Shown: in pieces, positions 21,776-33,830 of the stretch
Layout of the letters: each line of letters begins with the position of its first letter
Numbering within the stretch: the first letter of the stretch is position 1
Origin: Alitta virens
Taxonomy: Eukaryota > Annelida > Polychaeta > Phyllodocida > Nereididae
Assembly (NCBI GenBank): GCA_932294295.1
Contig: OW028579.1
Coordinates: 2,733,285 to 2,797,284, forward strand
Direction of reading: 5' to 3'
Length of the DNA: 64,000 bases
The notes under the pieces: generated by a model
What the model was told of the DNA's origin: nothing
The model's database searches: none
Seen by the model: only the letters and a program-made list of their open reading frames with translations
Translations under genes and position numbers: made by a program

Positions 21776-22358
21776 AAAGACAGAACAAGCAACCTTAATG
21801 TAAAATCATTTATATAAGTCTAGACCACTATGGTCTGGAACCTTATTGTTGAGATGCTATTGTAAATAACTACACATGTATTCCTATTGAGTCCTTGCAA
21901 TAAAAACCATGTCTACAAGGAGTAGGTCATATGAACTCATCAGGAAGCCATTCTGACGTCATCTTGAGCGATTGCTTGATCACGTGATTGGCGAGAAATT
22001 GCGAGATATCGTCAAACATCACGTGACTGTCTGGCAATGTCTACAGGGTGGATGGGGCAGGGGCCAAGCGAGCTGGGGGGCATATTGGACATTCGGAAGT
22101 TTACTAAGCAGAAATGGCCAGATTATAGATTGCAGAGATCCAGAGTAAATGAATATCTTTGGGAAAGATTAGAAAAGCAGTAAACGAAGCCATTGATATG
22201 TGCATTTCTGGATTTAACGTTATCTTATCGGAAATCTAAATATTCAAAACATCTTATTTTCTAGTGCAGATGAAGGAGCAGCTGGATGTGTTTGTACTTA
22301 ATAAAATTTATATTTATCTGCAGCAGCACTCGGGGAAATTGAAATGGTAAAACACGAA

Positions 22359-22437
22359 TAATTCATTCATTCATTCATTCATTCACTCATTCATTCATTC
22401 ATTCATTCATTCACTCATTCATTCATTCATTCATTCA
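22359..22437. repeat. (ATTC)n microsatellite
   Basis: About 19 copies of ATTC with two ACTC interruptions. A separate (TATC)n run lies at 22672-22703. Confidence 0.95.
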
Positions 22438-22439
22438 TG

Positions 22440-22590
22440 CATTACAAGTCTGAGGTGGTCGGGACTTCTAACTCCACCCATGGGGTAACTGATTGGACTG
22501 ACACTAGACTTCCCACCATCCCATCATTACTTCTGCCTTGACAGCTGGTCATACTTAAGCTGAGTAGCATTGAGATAGTGAGAGGACAGT
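22440..22590 (+). mobile_element. SINE-B fragment
   Basis: Contains CTCCACCCATGGGGTAACTG and CCATCATTACTTCTGCC, then ACAGCTGGTCATACTTAAGC, the SINE-B 3' body. Positions 22704-24129 show no further feature I can support; a cysteine-rich frame at about 23410-23560 is listed under rejected items. Confidence 0.55.
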
Positions 22591-22671
22591 TATCATGCGA
22601 TACAATTTTCCCATAATGAAAACATCATGGTCAAACACGAACAGATGCATTCTATAAAATGAACTATCTAA

Positions 22672-22704
<33 letters not shown>

Positions 22705-24129
22705 ATAGGCAGTTCATTCATTCATTCATTTAATTCATTGCTACAATCTGTGGTGGTAGCAAACACATCTTTTTACATGGAATGGAAATTAACAAAGTTC
22801 TCTGCAACATATTAGCCTGATTAAGGGGAAGTAACCGCACTCTAGTGTTCATTAAATGTTGCTGAAATAATCAAATTTAACACGTGTCTAAAGTACAAAA
22901 AACCAAGTGAATAAAATGAGAATTGATGACCCCATTGAAAATCAAGGACAAAACTAGCAACCACTTCACGAATTGATCACCAATTGATATGAATTTCTTA
23001 TCTTGATCCAGATGCAACCGTATTGACAATACATATATAAACATGGGCTCTTGGTTGCTTTCGAATGAACTGATAAGATAAGATGATATCTGAATAATAC
23101 TGAGCAAAAAGTACATAGATAAAATCTAAGTTCACACGCATAAACACACTCAGTTCCATCACAGTATGTACCAATTTGTGATATCAAAGTTTGTGTATCA
23201 AATGGACTGCACTTACCTGAATATGAAACCTTCAGCTGTGTGTCAAAGTTTTTTTTCTTCTAATCTTGAAAATATCCCAAACCACTGTCAATGGACAAGA
23301 AGAAATCTGCAGGTTGACACCACTGAAGTTATAATATGGAGAGCAGCCCCTGATTCCATGGGATAATTCAACCCCTGCTAAATGATGAATTTAGGAGATG
23401 TGACGATCCCATAGTGTCCCATGTCCTTTAAATGGCAAGCAGCTGAAAAGAGCTTGATGGGTAGTTCCTCTGGCAGCCGTTGGGGTCGCCCCAGTAGGTG
23501 CTGCAGCAGCCATTTTGTGGGCGGCAGCCCTGCTGGCCCACTCTCTTCCCAGCAGCCCACTGCCCTTGAAATTTCTGTGGTGAAACAGTATTGATGGAAA
23601 TACGTGTTTATTTTCCGTTCACGTAAGGTCTGTCTCATTCAAGCCATTTTTGTCTACGATTTATAAATGAATGATAAAAAGCTGCACTGACATTTGGTAT
23701 CTATAAATTAAAATGCATACCTTTGTTCAAGTATAAGACACTAAAAATAAACAATCATTTGTTTATTTTCTAAATTAGCATTGAAGTGTTATTAGTTCAT
23801 CAGAATGTAAACTAAGAATCTCTTCATTTCAATATTTTATAATAATTTTTAGACATTTTGATCAACTTTTATACATTGAATGGCCCCCATATATATTCAT
23901 TTTTTACACAAGAGCTTTTTTAAGTTTGAACCTTCACCAACTCCTTGAATGCAGTCATTATGGCTGTTCAAACACTTCATAAAATAAACCCCCCCCCCCC
24001 CTCAAAAAAAAACGAACAGGGGACTAAAGGAAGGTGGCCATATTTTACACCAATTTCACCAGGAAATACTTCTATTGTGTGTGTATCATTATTTTTATGA
24101 TATCATTTTTTCCTATCATATTACATGGC

Positions 24130-24195
24130 ACCTTTCATGAGCAACATCCCAGCTGGATGTCGTTCGGATGGGTCGATAAATCGGCGGTCCCTTGG
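24130..24195 (+). mobile_element. SINE-B fragment
   Basis: TTTCATGAGCAACATCCCAG, CTGGATGTCGTTCGGATG and CGGCGGTCCCTTGGC match the centre of the SINE-B copies at 57.2 and 59.4 kb. Confidence 0.6.
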
Positions 24196-24300
24196 CAAAA
24201 ACAAACACCAAAAAAAAAATCATATTTTTGTTTTTCTGTTCATTATCATCTCCTCAACACTGTTCAAGCAAAATTGGTGTTGATATTGAAATAATATTAT

Positions 24301-24462
24301 CCACCAGGTGGCTACGATATAATATTTCCACCAGGTGGCTATGATATAATATTTCCACCAGGTGGCTATGATATAATATTTCCACCAGGTGGCTATGATA
24401 TAATATTTCCACCAGGTGGCTATGATATAATATTTCCACCAGGTGGCTATGACAGAATACTG
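24301..24462. repeat. 27-bp tandem array of CCACCAGGTGGC, 6 units
   Basis: Six units start at 24301, 24328, 24355, 24382, 24409 and 24436. Each is CCACCAGGTGGCTA followed by TGATATAATATTT. The unit is one end of the roughly 315-bp MITE that continues to 24728. CCACCAGGTGGC fits the animal CTCF core consensus and also holds the E-box CAGGTG. Confidence 0.95.
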
Positions 24463-24728
24463 CAATTCTATTGGCTGAAAAAGTTCCCGCCCTTGGCTGT
24501 GATTGGCTGAAGCAAAGTGCATCCTAGCAGCAGTATTTTAAGTGCATTTTAATGTATATTTGACACCTCATCGTTTAGTTGATTTCTGTTGTTATTTTCC
24601 ATAGAAAATTATATTAATGGAATCAGTTAGTTATGACCTACTATGTCTGAAAAGCAAAATGAGTAATAAAAGGAACAGGAATACTTATGTCTTGCTGAAT
24701 TCAGGGCTGCTGAGTGAAAAGACTCTAT
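24436..24728. mobile_element. About 315-bp MITE (CCACCTGGTGG family), copy 2
   Basis: Reverse orientation relative to 2155-2472. It contains AGAATACTGCAATTCTATTG, GTTCCCGCCCTTGGCTG, GATTGGCTGAAGCAAAG and ends GTGAAAAGACTCTATTT. Its left end has been amplified into the 27-bp array. Confidence 0.7.
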
Positions 24729-24917
24729 TTACCTACATACAGTTACAATGGTAACCTGGCAGAACACAGGAAAATAGGAAACCTCCCAGTCCACAAGAAA
24801 GCAATAAAACTGTCTAAAACACTATTTGGGTGTACCCTATATGCTCACTATTTATTCGTAATTTTTAGGATTGTCACATTTTCTAATTCTTAAAGGTGGA
24901 ACAAGAACTGCGCACTA

Positions 24918-25129
24918 CAGTGCCCGACGTCGAAGTTGTGGCCGACACCGGAGTCGTGGACTTCAATAGTGACGTCCTGGGGCCGATCCAAACATTCTGA
25001 TTGAAAAGGGTGATAGATATCGCTATTATTCTAAATCTTTCTCTGTCAAAATGTTCTGAATCCGCCCCTGGACGTCACTATTGAAGTCCACAACTCCGGT
25101 GTCGGCCACAACTTCGACGTCGGGCACTG
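24918..25129. mobile_element. 212-bp foldback element, TA target site
   Basis: Starts CAGTGCCCGACGTCGAAGTT and ends AACTTCGACGTCGGGCACTG. The arms of about 80 bp pair with only a few mismatches. A TA lies at both flanks (24916-24917 and 25130-25131), as for Tc1/mariner-type insertions. It is GC-rich against an AT-rich background. Confidence 0.85.
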
Positions 25130-25182
25130 TACACAATAAAACAATATACAGATTTTTTTTTTCATGAACTATCTTTATGATG

Positions 25183-25340
25183 CCTGTGTTTCATGTGGGC
25201 GTCTCGCTGCAATGTAACCTTGTATAGGTTAATTTGATTTGAAATTATTTTATTTCAGTCACATAGAGTTATTAACATTAAACACAAAAACAACAGGTAT
25301 GACAATTGTAACTCCCCAGCCCACTCGGGCTTACAAGTGA
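25183..25340 (-). mobile_element. Retroelement 3' tail
   Basis: Reverse complement contains TTGTAAGCCCGAGTGGGCTG GGG and ends in GAAATAAAATAATTTCAAAT. It shares the GCCCGAG-GGGCTGGGG word with 18325-18345. Positions 25341-26290 are AT-rich without recognisable features. Confidence 0.4.
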
Positions 25341-26295
25341 CCTAAACCGCATAATTTCATTGGGCGCTAATATGATAATTTTAAAAAAATTAAAATAAAA
25401 ACATTGAATAACATTAAACTTGAACCAATGTATAAATGGACTATCGAATATTAAACAATATTACTTTTCATAAAGTTGATTCTAAAATTTTAAAGCTGGC
25501 TGATCTTGTAGCAACATATAAAGCTTCTCTTCGCATACTATAAATTTCAGATACAAAAATCACTAATTGCTCAGTGTGTCATTAGTCATAGGGTGTATTG
25601 TTTTAGCAAAAAATGGGGCTTGGGTAAAAAGAAAATAGCTGAACCATGCAGTTTTTCTTTTAATAAGGAATTACCAAAAAGGGAAATAGTCAGAATTAAT
25701 TATTTGCAGCAGACAAGGAAAATGCTGAAATTAGTTTCAAACAACTATAAGTTTTAGATTAAAGGTTTTAGTGGCATTTTTGTAATTTAAAACTAGTTAC
25801 TTTTTGCTCAAGGTGACAAAGTTTTCTATCAAGTTTAAGTAGAATGTGTTTGTCAAGAATCAAGTCTTTTTTGTTAACTTTTTTTATAGTGTACTGACTG
25901 AGCCTGCTTAACATGTTAGGTAAAACTACACTAACTAATTAGTCAAATAAGAATATGGGGTAAGTCATGCTAGGTACAATCAAATAGATAAGATCTTATA
26001 GTAAAATCCCAAATAAATGTTAATTGTTTTTTTTGGTCTTATTTTTACATATATGTCAATGAGATGCACATAATAGATATAAATTTTACCAAAAAGTCTA
26101 ACTCCAATTTTCTAACCCATAAAAACCCATCTCTGAAGAAATTGACTTCAAGTTTTCGATCTTTGCAATGATCATTAGCCATTTTTCTTAAATCATCATT
26201 ATAGCCATTTGTTATGGTCACAAAGAAGCAGGGAAAATTACAATGTAGAATATAGCAAACTTCAAGTTATTTCTTAGTAATACCCAGAAGTGTGT

Positions 26296-26450
26296 TTTAT
26301 TAGATAGATAGATAGATACTTTATTTTCATCGAAATTTAAACATACATGGGTATTAAGACATTTCATTATGACACAAATATTTCGATGAGGGGGATGCAC
26401 AAGAGTTTCGTGGAAACTATGTTTAATTGTGCATCCCCGCAATATTATTA
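26296..26450 (-). mobile_element. Probable LINE 3' tail with GATA repeat
   Basis: TAGATAGATAGATAGATAC followed by TTTATTTTCATCGAAATTTA is, in reverse, a polyadenylation-like signal followed by (TATC)n. GATGAGGGGGATGCACAAG and AATTGTGCATCCCCGC lie inside as a small inverted repeat. I see nothing else up to 27830. Confidence 0.4.
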
Positions 26451-27835
26451 TACTAAATAATTTACAAAAGTTATATATAATAATAAAAATAATAAAACAA
26501 TTATCTAAATATAATTTATTACATGTAAATTTAAAAAAGACATAAATGATATAAAGAGAAGAAGAACCTGCTGTCAGTTCTGCTTAGCAGACTGTTGTTC
26601 CCTAAAAGACCTAGCAAAAGCTTTTATATTATTTTTCAATTTCAAAGATTATTGTATATTTGTGTTGTATAGTGAAGTGCTCTTAAATTGTTTCTGTTCC
26701 GCGTATGGTATTCATGATTCACTAGGTTATATAAGTTAAGAATTCTTTTTGGTAACATAGAAAGTTGGGATTTGAACTGTCCAATTTTTACTTCTCAATA
26801 CAATTTATTTTTAGCCAAATATGACCGAAAAACTGTTGGATATTTATCCTAAATCCTACTATGTGTATATTCAAAATATTTCTTTTGCTTAAGAAGGGCT
26901 ACACCTCAACAAATGGCAGAGAAATTAGACTCAGTATTTAAACAAAAAACCAAAACCATAGCAGTGAAACTACTTGGCACAGTTTACCAGATGGTTTGAC
27001 CATTTGGCAAAATCCCAATACTTTTAAGCAAGGTTTGCACAGACCAATGGCCAACCAAGACTGTCTGTACGTGGGGTGGGGTATTTAGTAAATTCTCCCT
27101 AGCTACTATTTTCACAATAATTTTTGTTGTCAACGTTGGAGGGTAGAAATTCGTGTAATTATGTTGACATAAATTGCCCAAAAAGTACTCTATTCCAAAA
27201 CAACTTTGATGTTTGAATATTTTTAGTATCGGAACGGCATCAACAAAAATATGTCCTATATATAGCCTATTTTTAAAAAATGTAGCAGTCAAAGGTGCAA
27301 TGTCAAATTTGCACATTAAAATAATGATATAAATCAATACTGCCTTCTTGTCTCATGATATTTTTCACCATTATATACCCACCTTTGCACAACAATTTAG
27401 TTTTAATTTACAATAAATAATATAATATTAGTTTGTCATGCCATCAAAAACTCAATATGTAAACAAACCCAGTGATGACGTCACAATACTGAACAATGGT
27501 GCTGATGTCATTTCCATTGTGTTTCCAATGTTTTGGTTTGGATTTTCTCTCAATGTATAATTTATTTTTAAGTAATTAATGTCTTATAAATCATTAATTC
27601 ACACAAATTTAGTGTGCCTTGATTAATAAAGGTAATTTTCAACTGTTTGATAGCATCTTAGAAAATTGCACATTTGACGGACAGTGCAACTTTTAAGTAT
27701 TTGCGTTTAAATTTTGCGGTGCTCATACTTTTTATTTATATATATTTTTTTAAAGCTGGTACATACATTTACAGAAACAAAGGGTTTATAACTATGTATG
27801 GATATTTTCTGATGTAGCCAATGATGTTGTCTATA

Positions 27836-28265
27836 AATAGCAAGATCGAGAGCCAAACCTTGAAAATTGTATAGCTCCATGGAGAGTAATCACACACTTT
27901 AATATAAGAACAATTATGAAAAGGTTTTTATTAACTGAACATGACACCATATATCAAACAATGAATATCATAATATCAAGTAAAAGTTGAATGTATCAGG
28001 AACGAGTAATCACAAATTTACTACAAGAACAATTATGAAATGGTTTTTATATAACTGGATATGACACCATAAAACAGACGATGAGTATCATAATATCAAG
28101 TCACTAAAAATAGCAAGATCGAGAGCCAAACCTTGAAAATTGTATAGCTCTGTGGAGAGTTATCATACATTTTAATATAAGAACAATTATGAAAAGGTTT
28201 TTATTAACTGAACATGACACCATAAAACAGATGATGAGTATCATAATATCAAGTCGAATGTATTA
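27836..28265. repeat. Direct repeat, three partial copies
   Basis: TAGCAAGATCGAGAGCCAAA and CCTTGAAAATTGTATAGCTC occur at about 27838 and again at about 28110. AAGAACAATTATGAAA with GGTTTTTAT occurs three times. Sequence between copies has diverged. Confidence 0.8.
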
Positions 28266-28955
28266 GAGACCGTGTGTTAAGAAGACTTCAGTGCATAAAT
28301 GAAATATAAATTATACGCTACGTTTGCAATGTGCCACATCTATATAAGCATTAATATTGCCGTTATAGTTATGTATAAATACATTACATTCAAACATGGC
28401 ACAATGAAAAAAACCATAAATTACGCATCACTCTCCCATAAATTCTCAATCATTCGTAAAATAAAAGAAAACTACATTATTATGAAAGACAAAATTACTG
28501 ATAACATTGCCAAATTATGCAGAAAAATAATTCACTAAAAACCTAAGGATCTGTCATCATGTACACCGCATATACATCATAAATTCAAAGAGGATGAGCA
28601 AGTTAAAAATGCTTAAATCGGTAGTATGAAATTTCACATCACAACTTATATTTAAATACACTGACAAATGTCAAATGTATGATAACTTGATAAAAAAAGA
28701 TGCCTAATATCTTTGGAATACATAGCATCACAATAAATCTGACATTGGATGAAGAAAAGAACATAAAAATTGGCATTTTGCTCCTCTCAGATAACACTAG
28801 GAGGCTTTGGTTGCAGGCGCCACCTTGTGGAAAGTCAATTATTTCCATGAAGCTGAGCAGCCTTTATGAGGATACACGGTGTTTTAGACCAAATATTATG
28901 AAATCGATTTCAAATATGTATAAAAAGTTAGATGAAGCCATTGATGATTTTAAAT

Positions 28956-29037
28956 CAACTTTGTCATGAATCTTGTTTGCCCAACTTTGTCATGAATCTT
29001 GTTTGCCCAACTTTGTCATGAATCTTGTTTGCCCATA
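28956..29037. repeat. 26-bp x 3 repeat copying the EF-hand gene stop codon
   Basis: TTTGTCATGAATCTTGTTTG plus CCCAAC recurs at exactly 26-bp steps (28960, 28986, 29012). On the minus strand it contains the last codons (GKQDS) and the stop of the EF-hand gene. The two extra copies therefore lie in its 3' untranslated region. Confidence 0.95.
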
Positions 29038-29229
29038 ACAATTTCGATGAATTCTTCATATTCCAAAGAGCCAGACTGATCAGCATCCACCATTGCTATC
29101 ATATTCGTTATTTCTTCTTCGGAGAACATTTTCCCAAGTTCTTCAAATACTTGCTTCAGTTCTTTAGCATCTATGGCTCCGTTCCCATCTCTGTCAAATT
29201 TCATAAACACTCGGCGCATGTTTGCTTCC
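29016..29229 (-). CDS. EF-hand gene, last exon (EF3 and EF4)
   Basis: The acceptor is ggctttgcag|GGAAGC. One base completes an Ala codon from the previous exon, then EANMRRVFMKFDRDGNGAID, AKELKQVFEELGKMFSEEEI and TNMIAMVDADQSGSLEYEEF follow, ending IEIVMGKQDS and a stop at 29016. EF3 has loop DRDGNGAIDAKE and EF4 has DADQSGSLEYEE. Both have all five side-chain ligand positions, Gly at loop position 6 and Glu at 12, so both should bind calcium. The stop region is copied twice downstream in 26-bp repeats. Confidence 0.93.
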
Positions 29230-29804
29230 CTGCAAAGCCAAAGGATTAGTTTAAAATATGAAAATATAATATATAAATTGTGACATGCTTATTGCTCATA
29301 AACAGTGGAGTGTCTCAACTGTCAAAAAGCTCAATCAAAAATAGTTTACCACAACTAATTAATCAAGCACCAAAAATTATCATAGATAAAATGAGCACAC
29401 ACAGTCTTCATGGTTTATCATTCTATCTAAAAAGCATATCAAACAGACTGTACTAATCCAAACCCTTATGTATGCAGTACAAGGTAGCCCATCAGCGAAT
29501 ATGCGATTAAAACAATTAATGTATATATAGGTAATAATTTGGTACTGTCCTGCTTGTAGCACTTGCAATCCTTACCATGATTTTCTTTCATTTGTAGCCA
29601 ATACTCATATATTATAACACCAAATGGCTCGTAGGTGGCATGCACGTCAGCGGCTTTTGGCCTTAGTGAATGTCTCCTATGACCATAATATAACCAGTTT
29701 TCCTTGATTATTTTTGTTAATGTAAATTGTATGTTCAAAATAAATACTTTCTGTCCGTCTGTCTGTCATAATAAGGTCATGATGAGTGAGCCACTCTTTT
29801 CCAA

Positions 29805-29832
29805 ACATCAAGAAGAAGAAGAAGAAGAAGAA
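29805..29832. repeat. (GAA)n microsatellite
   Basis: About eight GAA units within the 10-kb last intron of the EF-hand gene. The stretch 29230-30470 holds nothing else I can support. Confidence 0.9.
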
Positions 29833-30470
29833 GTTAGTAGTTGAAGAAGTAGTTATAATAGTATGATGCCTAATAAATATCAACCTAATTGTTTTTCGGT
29901 CATATTTTATCACAAAAAGCTTGGTGCAGCACAAAATGGACAGAAATGTCAAACCCCAACTGTTTACCCTAAAAACCCCTTCTCCAAATTAAGTTCAAGG
30001 TTGCTATCTTTGCAGTGATAAGTGTTGTCACTTTTTCATCATTATAGCCAATTGTTATGGTCACAGAGAAGCAGAAAATGCAATGAATAATATACCAAAA
30101 TTATATATATATATAGCTATTTCTTTCTCAGAAGTGTTTTATCAGCTAGAAAGTTGGGGTTTGACATATTAGTAATATTACTGTCCCTTTTTTGCTGCAC
30201 CATGCCAAAATATAATCAGGGTGATATCCACAATTACAGCTTTACATTCATTTTGAATTCTATTATAACCTGCCTAGCTTCAAGTAAATACTAAAAACAA
30301 CAAAAACTGGGTGACAGCTGATTTCGTAGCTCCTATATATTTTATATAACCTAATTTCTGAGAAGTCTTGATTGCCAACTGGCGTGAGACAAATTCCAGG
30401 GTTTTCTTTGACTGACATCCAAATGAGAAGCCTTTTACTAGGACCAGCTGTGACAGGTGGGTGAATCTAG

Positions 30471-30752
30471 ACACCCTCATGTCACAAATGAGGTCACAAA
30501 TGATATCACAAATGACGTCACAAAGGACGTTACAAATGATATCACAAATGACGTCGCATAGGACGTCACAAATGACGTCACAAATGATATCACAAATGAC
30601 GTCACAAATGACGTCACAAATGATATCACAAATGACGTCACAAATTACGTCACAAATGATATCACAAATGACGTCGCAAAGGACGTCACAAATGACGTCA
30701 CAAATGACGTCGCAAATGATATCACATAACGTCACAAATGACGTCACAAATA
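30471..30752. repeat. 12-bp array of TGACGTCACAAA / TGATATCACAAA
   Basis: About 23 units of 12 bp. Seven contain the exact cAMP-response-element palindrome TGACGTCA; others carry GGACGTCA, TGACGTCG or TGATATCA. Units of the TGATATCA type recur at irregular intervals. The array lies in the last intron of the EF-hand gene. The peptide repeats it can encode on either strand are artefacts of the 12-bp period. Confidence 0.95.
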
Positions 30753-30794
30753 GCGCAAACACTCATGCACTCATCTGCACGTAATCTGCCAAAA

Positions 30795-30827
30795 ATGGCG
30801 GCTCCTGGAACAATATCAAAGCAACTG
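30795..30827 (+). CDS. Possible short first coding exon (weak)
   Basis: ATGGCGGCTCCTGGAACAAT and ATCAAAGCAACTG are followed by gtatgg, a usable donor. The sequence before the ATG (CCAAAAATGG) is a good start context. It would encode MAAPGTISKQL. It lies 43 bp after the TGACGTCA array. I found no convincing second exon on the + strand, so this may be chance. Confidence 0.2.
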
Positions 30828-31394
30828 GTATGGAATTCTTGGAACGATAAAATGTTGATGTTCAATCAATATGGCTTTTAGTCATTCATTTGTATAATGG
30901 CAGCATTAAGCATGGTGCAGTCCAGACGAAATGGTCATTTGTTTGATCAGACCCTGCCATTACGTCATCTTGTTACTATGACCACCACTCAATAATGGCT
31001 ACCATATTTGTCTCAATTGTAATATCTTTGGAACCATCTAAATAACTATAATGTATTGTGACCATAAGGACATTGATCCCTTCAGTGGCAAAAATGAAGG
31101 GGGGGTGATGTCAGTGTTATGGGGTACTGATGCCACTATAAGCCTTCATTTTGGTAGGTTACTAATGGTGGGCGAGGTAGCCTTGTGAAATAGTCTCTAC
31201 TCTGAGAAGTATTTATGTGGTAATTTTGCAGGCTGAGTTGGTTGGATTCATACAATCCATTCAGTGCAGTTTGGCAATGTTACAAATGCATGAAACGTAA
31301 TAGTTCTACCTGGCATTATGTCACAAGAGAACCCTTTTTTTCTTTGTAGTGCTCCTGCCCTTTTTGGCATCCGAACCAGGATGGCGTCACTGAC

Positions 31395-31440
31395 ACTGTG
31401 TGCTGTCACCTCAAAGCCGAGCGACCTAATTATGGACATG
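31395..31440. repeat. Relative of the 886-1012 foldback arm
   Basis: GTGTGCTGTCACCTCAAAGC and CGAGCGACCTAATTATG match the arm at 886-922 at most positions. No partner arm is visible here, so this is half an element or a diverged copy. Positions 31441-32171 show nothing else. Confidence 0.5.
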
Positions 31441-32171
31441 TTGTGCTAGTTGACCCAGTGAAACATAATAATTGTTGAAACTATGTAGCCAAAAGGCTGA
31501 GTATTGATTTAAGAAATCTTCTCTTACAAATACAAGAGAAATGGATTAATTTTTTTTCAGTTTTGGCAAATTTTCTGAATTATCCGTTTGCACTTTACGA
31601 GAATGGCGTAAACTCAGTACATGAATATCTAATTAATCTGTAATTTAATTGTTAGACATTTAATGCCATACGCCAGCCAATAGACTATAAAAGAAATTGA
31701 TTAATATATATTGAGTGCCAAGCTGAGATAGATTGCCCTCACAGTCTGATATTCATAGAATTATATGGTTCAGTGTAAAAATTCAAAATTTAAATTTAAA
31801 AATAATTAAGTTCATAATGTTTACCCTAACATTTTGTTCCCTATTTCTTAGATTAGTATATTTGTCATGCACAATAGGTGGGGTTTTTACCCTTCTTCTG
31901 CTACCTCACCCCTCCTGTTCTAAGTTGAGCTGGAGTCCAGGGCCCTTGTAATGAGGTTATGCTCACTGAGTGGTTACATGGACCTAAAACTCTTTGTTCT
32001 ATGTTTCTTAGATTGTTTGTAAGCAGGATATACAATGTAGGGATAACCCATACTCTTTTTGGCCAGATGTATAATGCATGAAAAAAAGCAAATTCACACT
32101 TAAAAAGAGTCTTCAAACTGATTAAAGGTAGTGATGTATAGTACTCTATGGTAGTCAGCATGACTACTTGT

Positions 32172-32326
32172 TACATGGCCAAATGTGCCACGTGTGTTTT
32201 CCATGAGAAGGATAAACGCATGGAAAACGCATGGTTTTTAGCTAATTATAATAAGGAAAAAACCATGCATTTTCCATGCGTTTATGCAAACGCATGGAAA
32301 ACGCACGTAGCACAATTGGCCATGTA
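32172..32326. mobile_element. Family P palindromic MITE
   Basis: TACATGGCCAAATGTGCCAC to ATTGGCCATGTA, flanked by TA, nearly complete palindrome. Confidence 0.92.
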
Positions 32327-32746
32327 GTACTTGGGTGGCGTACATGACAACCCTTTAGTCATTTTGGCCACCTTACTTTTACAGTGGTTAGCTTAAAACA
32401 CTAAACTTTGCAGCTATGTGATCCTAATCATATACCACAGCCCATGACTAAAGTATATGCAATGCCATTATGCATTTTCTTAGTTCAGAATCCTATTTAT
32501 TCCACTTATTAATAAATTATTGGCAACCTAACTTCATGGGAATACAGCTGTATATGGACTGAAAGTATCCCAGAAAAGGGCCGCTAGATTAACGTATGTC
32601 AATACAGCAATGTGAGATTTCATCCACATAAAGTATTCGGTTCAGTTCATATATCAAGCATGAGATTTTCTGGCTTACGGAAATTTACACTATCATATAT
32701 AAACTATACTATAATTATAGCAATACATTCCTGAGTGTCTTAGGGT

Positions 32747-33070
32747 GGGGGCCTAGCTCAGTGGTAGCATGCTGGGCTTCCAACTTGTGGGTTCAATTCC
32801 AGGTCGAGCCTAAGTTGGATGGCTGTTTCATCCCTCATCTCATTGCCATGGTCCCTACCTGTCCTAATTAGCCCATCAGATGCAGAGGTGGGGGCCTAGC
32901 TCAGTGGTAGTGTGATGGGTTTCCAACCACTGGGTCGTAGGTTCAATTCCAGGTCGAGCCTATGTTGGATGGCTGTTTCATCCATCATCTCATTGCCATG
33001 GTCCCTGCCTGTCCTGATTAGCCCATCAGGTGCAGAAATACATGACATAAAGCCCTAATGCACCCACCCA
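32747..33070 (+). mobile_element. SINE-A dimer
   Basis: Two head-to-tail SINE-A copies. The first stops at CATCAGATGCAGA and the second starts immediately with GGTGGGGGCCTAGCTC. Only the second has the terminal AAAGCCCTAATGCACCCACC tail. Box B is GGTTCAATTCC in both. Confidence 0.9.
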
Positions 33071-33830
33071 CCCACTCTGAGTGTCCTTGTTTACTTTAGT
33101 TGGATGCTATAGGAGATAGGTTGTAGCTACTTTGTTTTTATACTTTCATAACATTCATTGACACTGTTCAATACATGGGGATGTAATTCCATGCACTAAT
33201 GTCTATTAATCATTGATGCCTAGGAGGTATTGCATTAGCGATATATCCCTAGGTTGCCGGGCAAGTTCTTTGTCAGTACGTAAGTAAATTATCTTAGTGT
33301 GTTATCTGATCCCAAGAGTCAATGAGAGGTCTGAAGCTTTGGAATTGTCAATATCTTCTGTCTTGGGCACATCAATAATACATATAACCATCTGTTAACA
33401 GTAATCCTTTCTTACTATCTGAAAATAGTCAATTGTACATAATATTAAATGGCATTGCAAACCAAATGTAAATCTCTGCATCTTTCCATAATCTATAAAG
33501 CAACACAATATGTACCATACAATTAATTGTGATATAGCCTTGTCAATATGAATTTGTAATGTATGAAATACTATGATATAGACATTTTTTCTGTTCATGT
33601 AATTGGCAAAATAAAAGATATCTCTCAATTTTATCTTTCTCTCTGGAAAATTTAAAGAAATTTGCATGGGCATACAATATGGGCTATTTGTCATAGCTTG
33701 TGATATTTCTAGAATATTTATAATCGTTGTTTTAAGTAAAAACAACAGTTATGAATATGAATTAGAAGCATTCTCAGCTAATTCATCTCATTAGTGTAAA
33801 TATCGGCTCCATGTAAAATCGCTCCGCTTA

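Noticed and set aside
23405..23600. Cysteine-rich frame (GCRPQNGCCSTYWGDPNGC) on the minus strand
   Set aside because: Short, several frames are open in this GC-rich patch, and no clear upstream exon or signal peptide.
28700..28969. 89-residue frame on the + strand facing the EF-hand gene
   Set aside because: It overlaps the 3' region and the 26-bp repeat, and resembles no family I know.
30280..30784. Proteins of CDVICDVICD or MTSQMISQ repeats
   Set aside because: Direct result of a 12-bp period being in frame on both strands.
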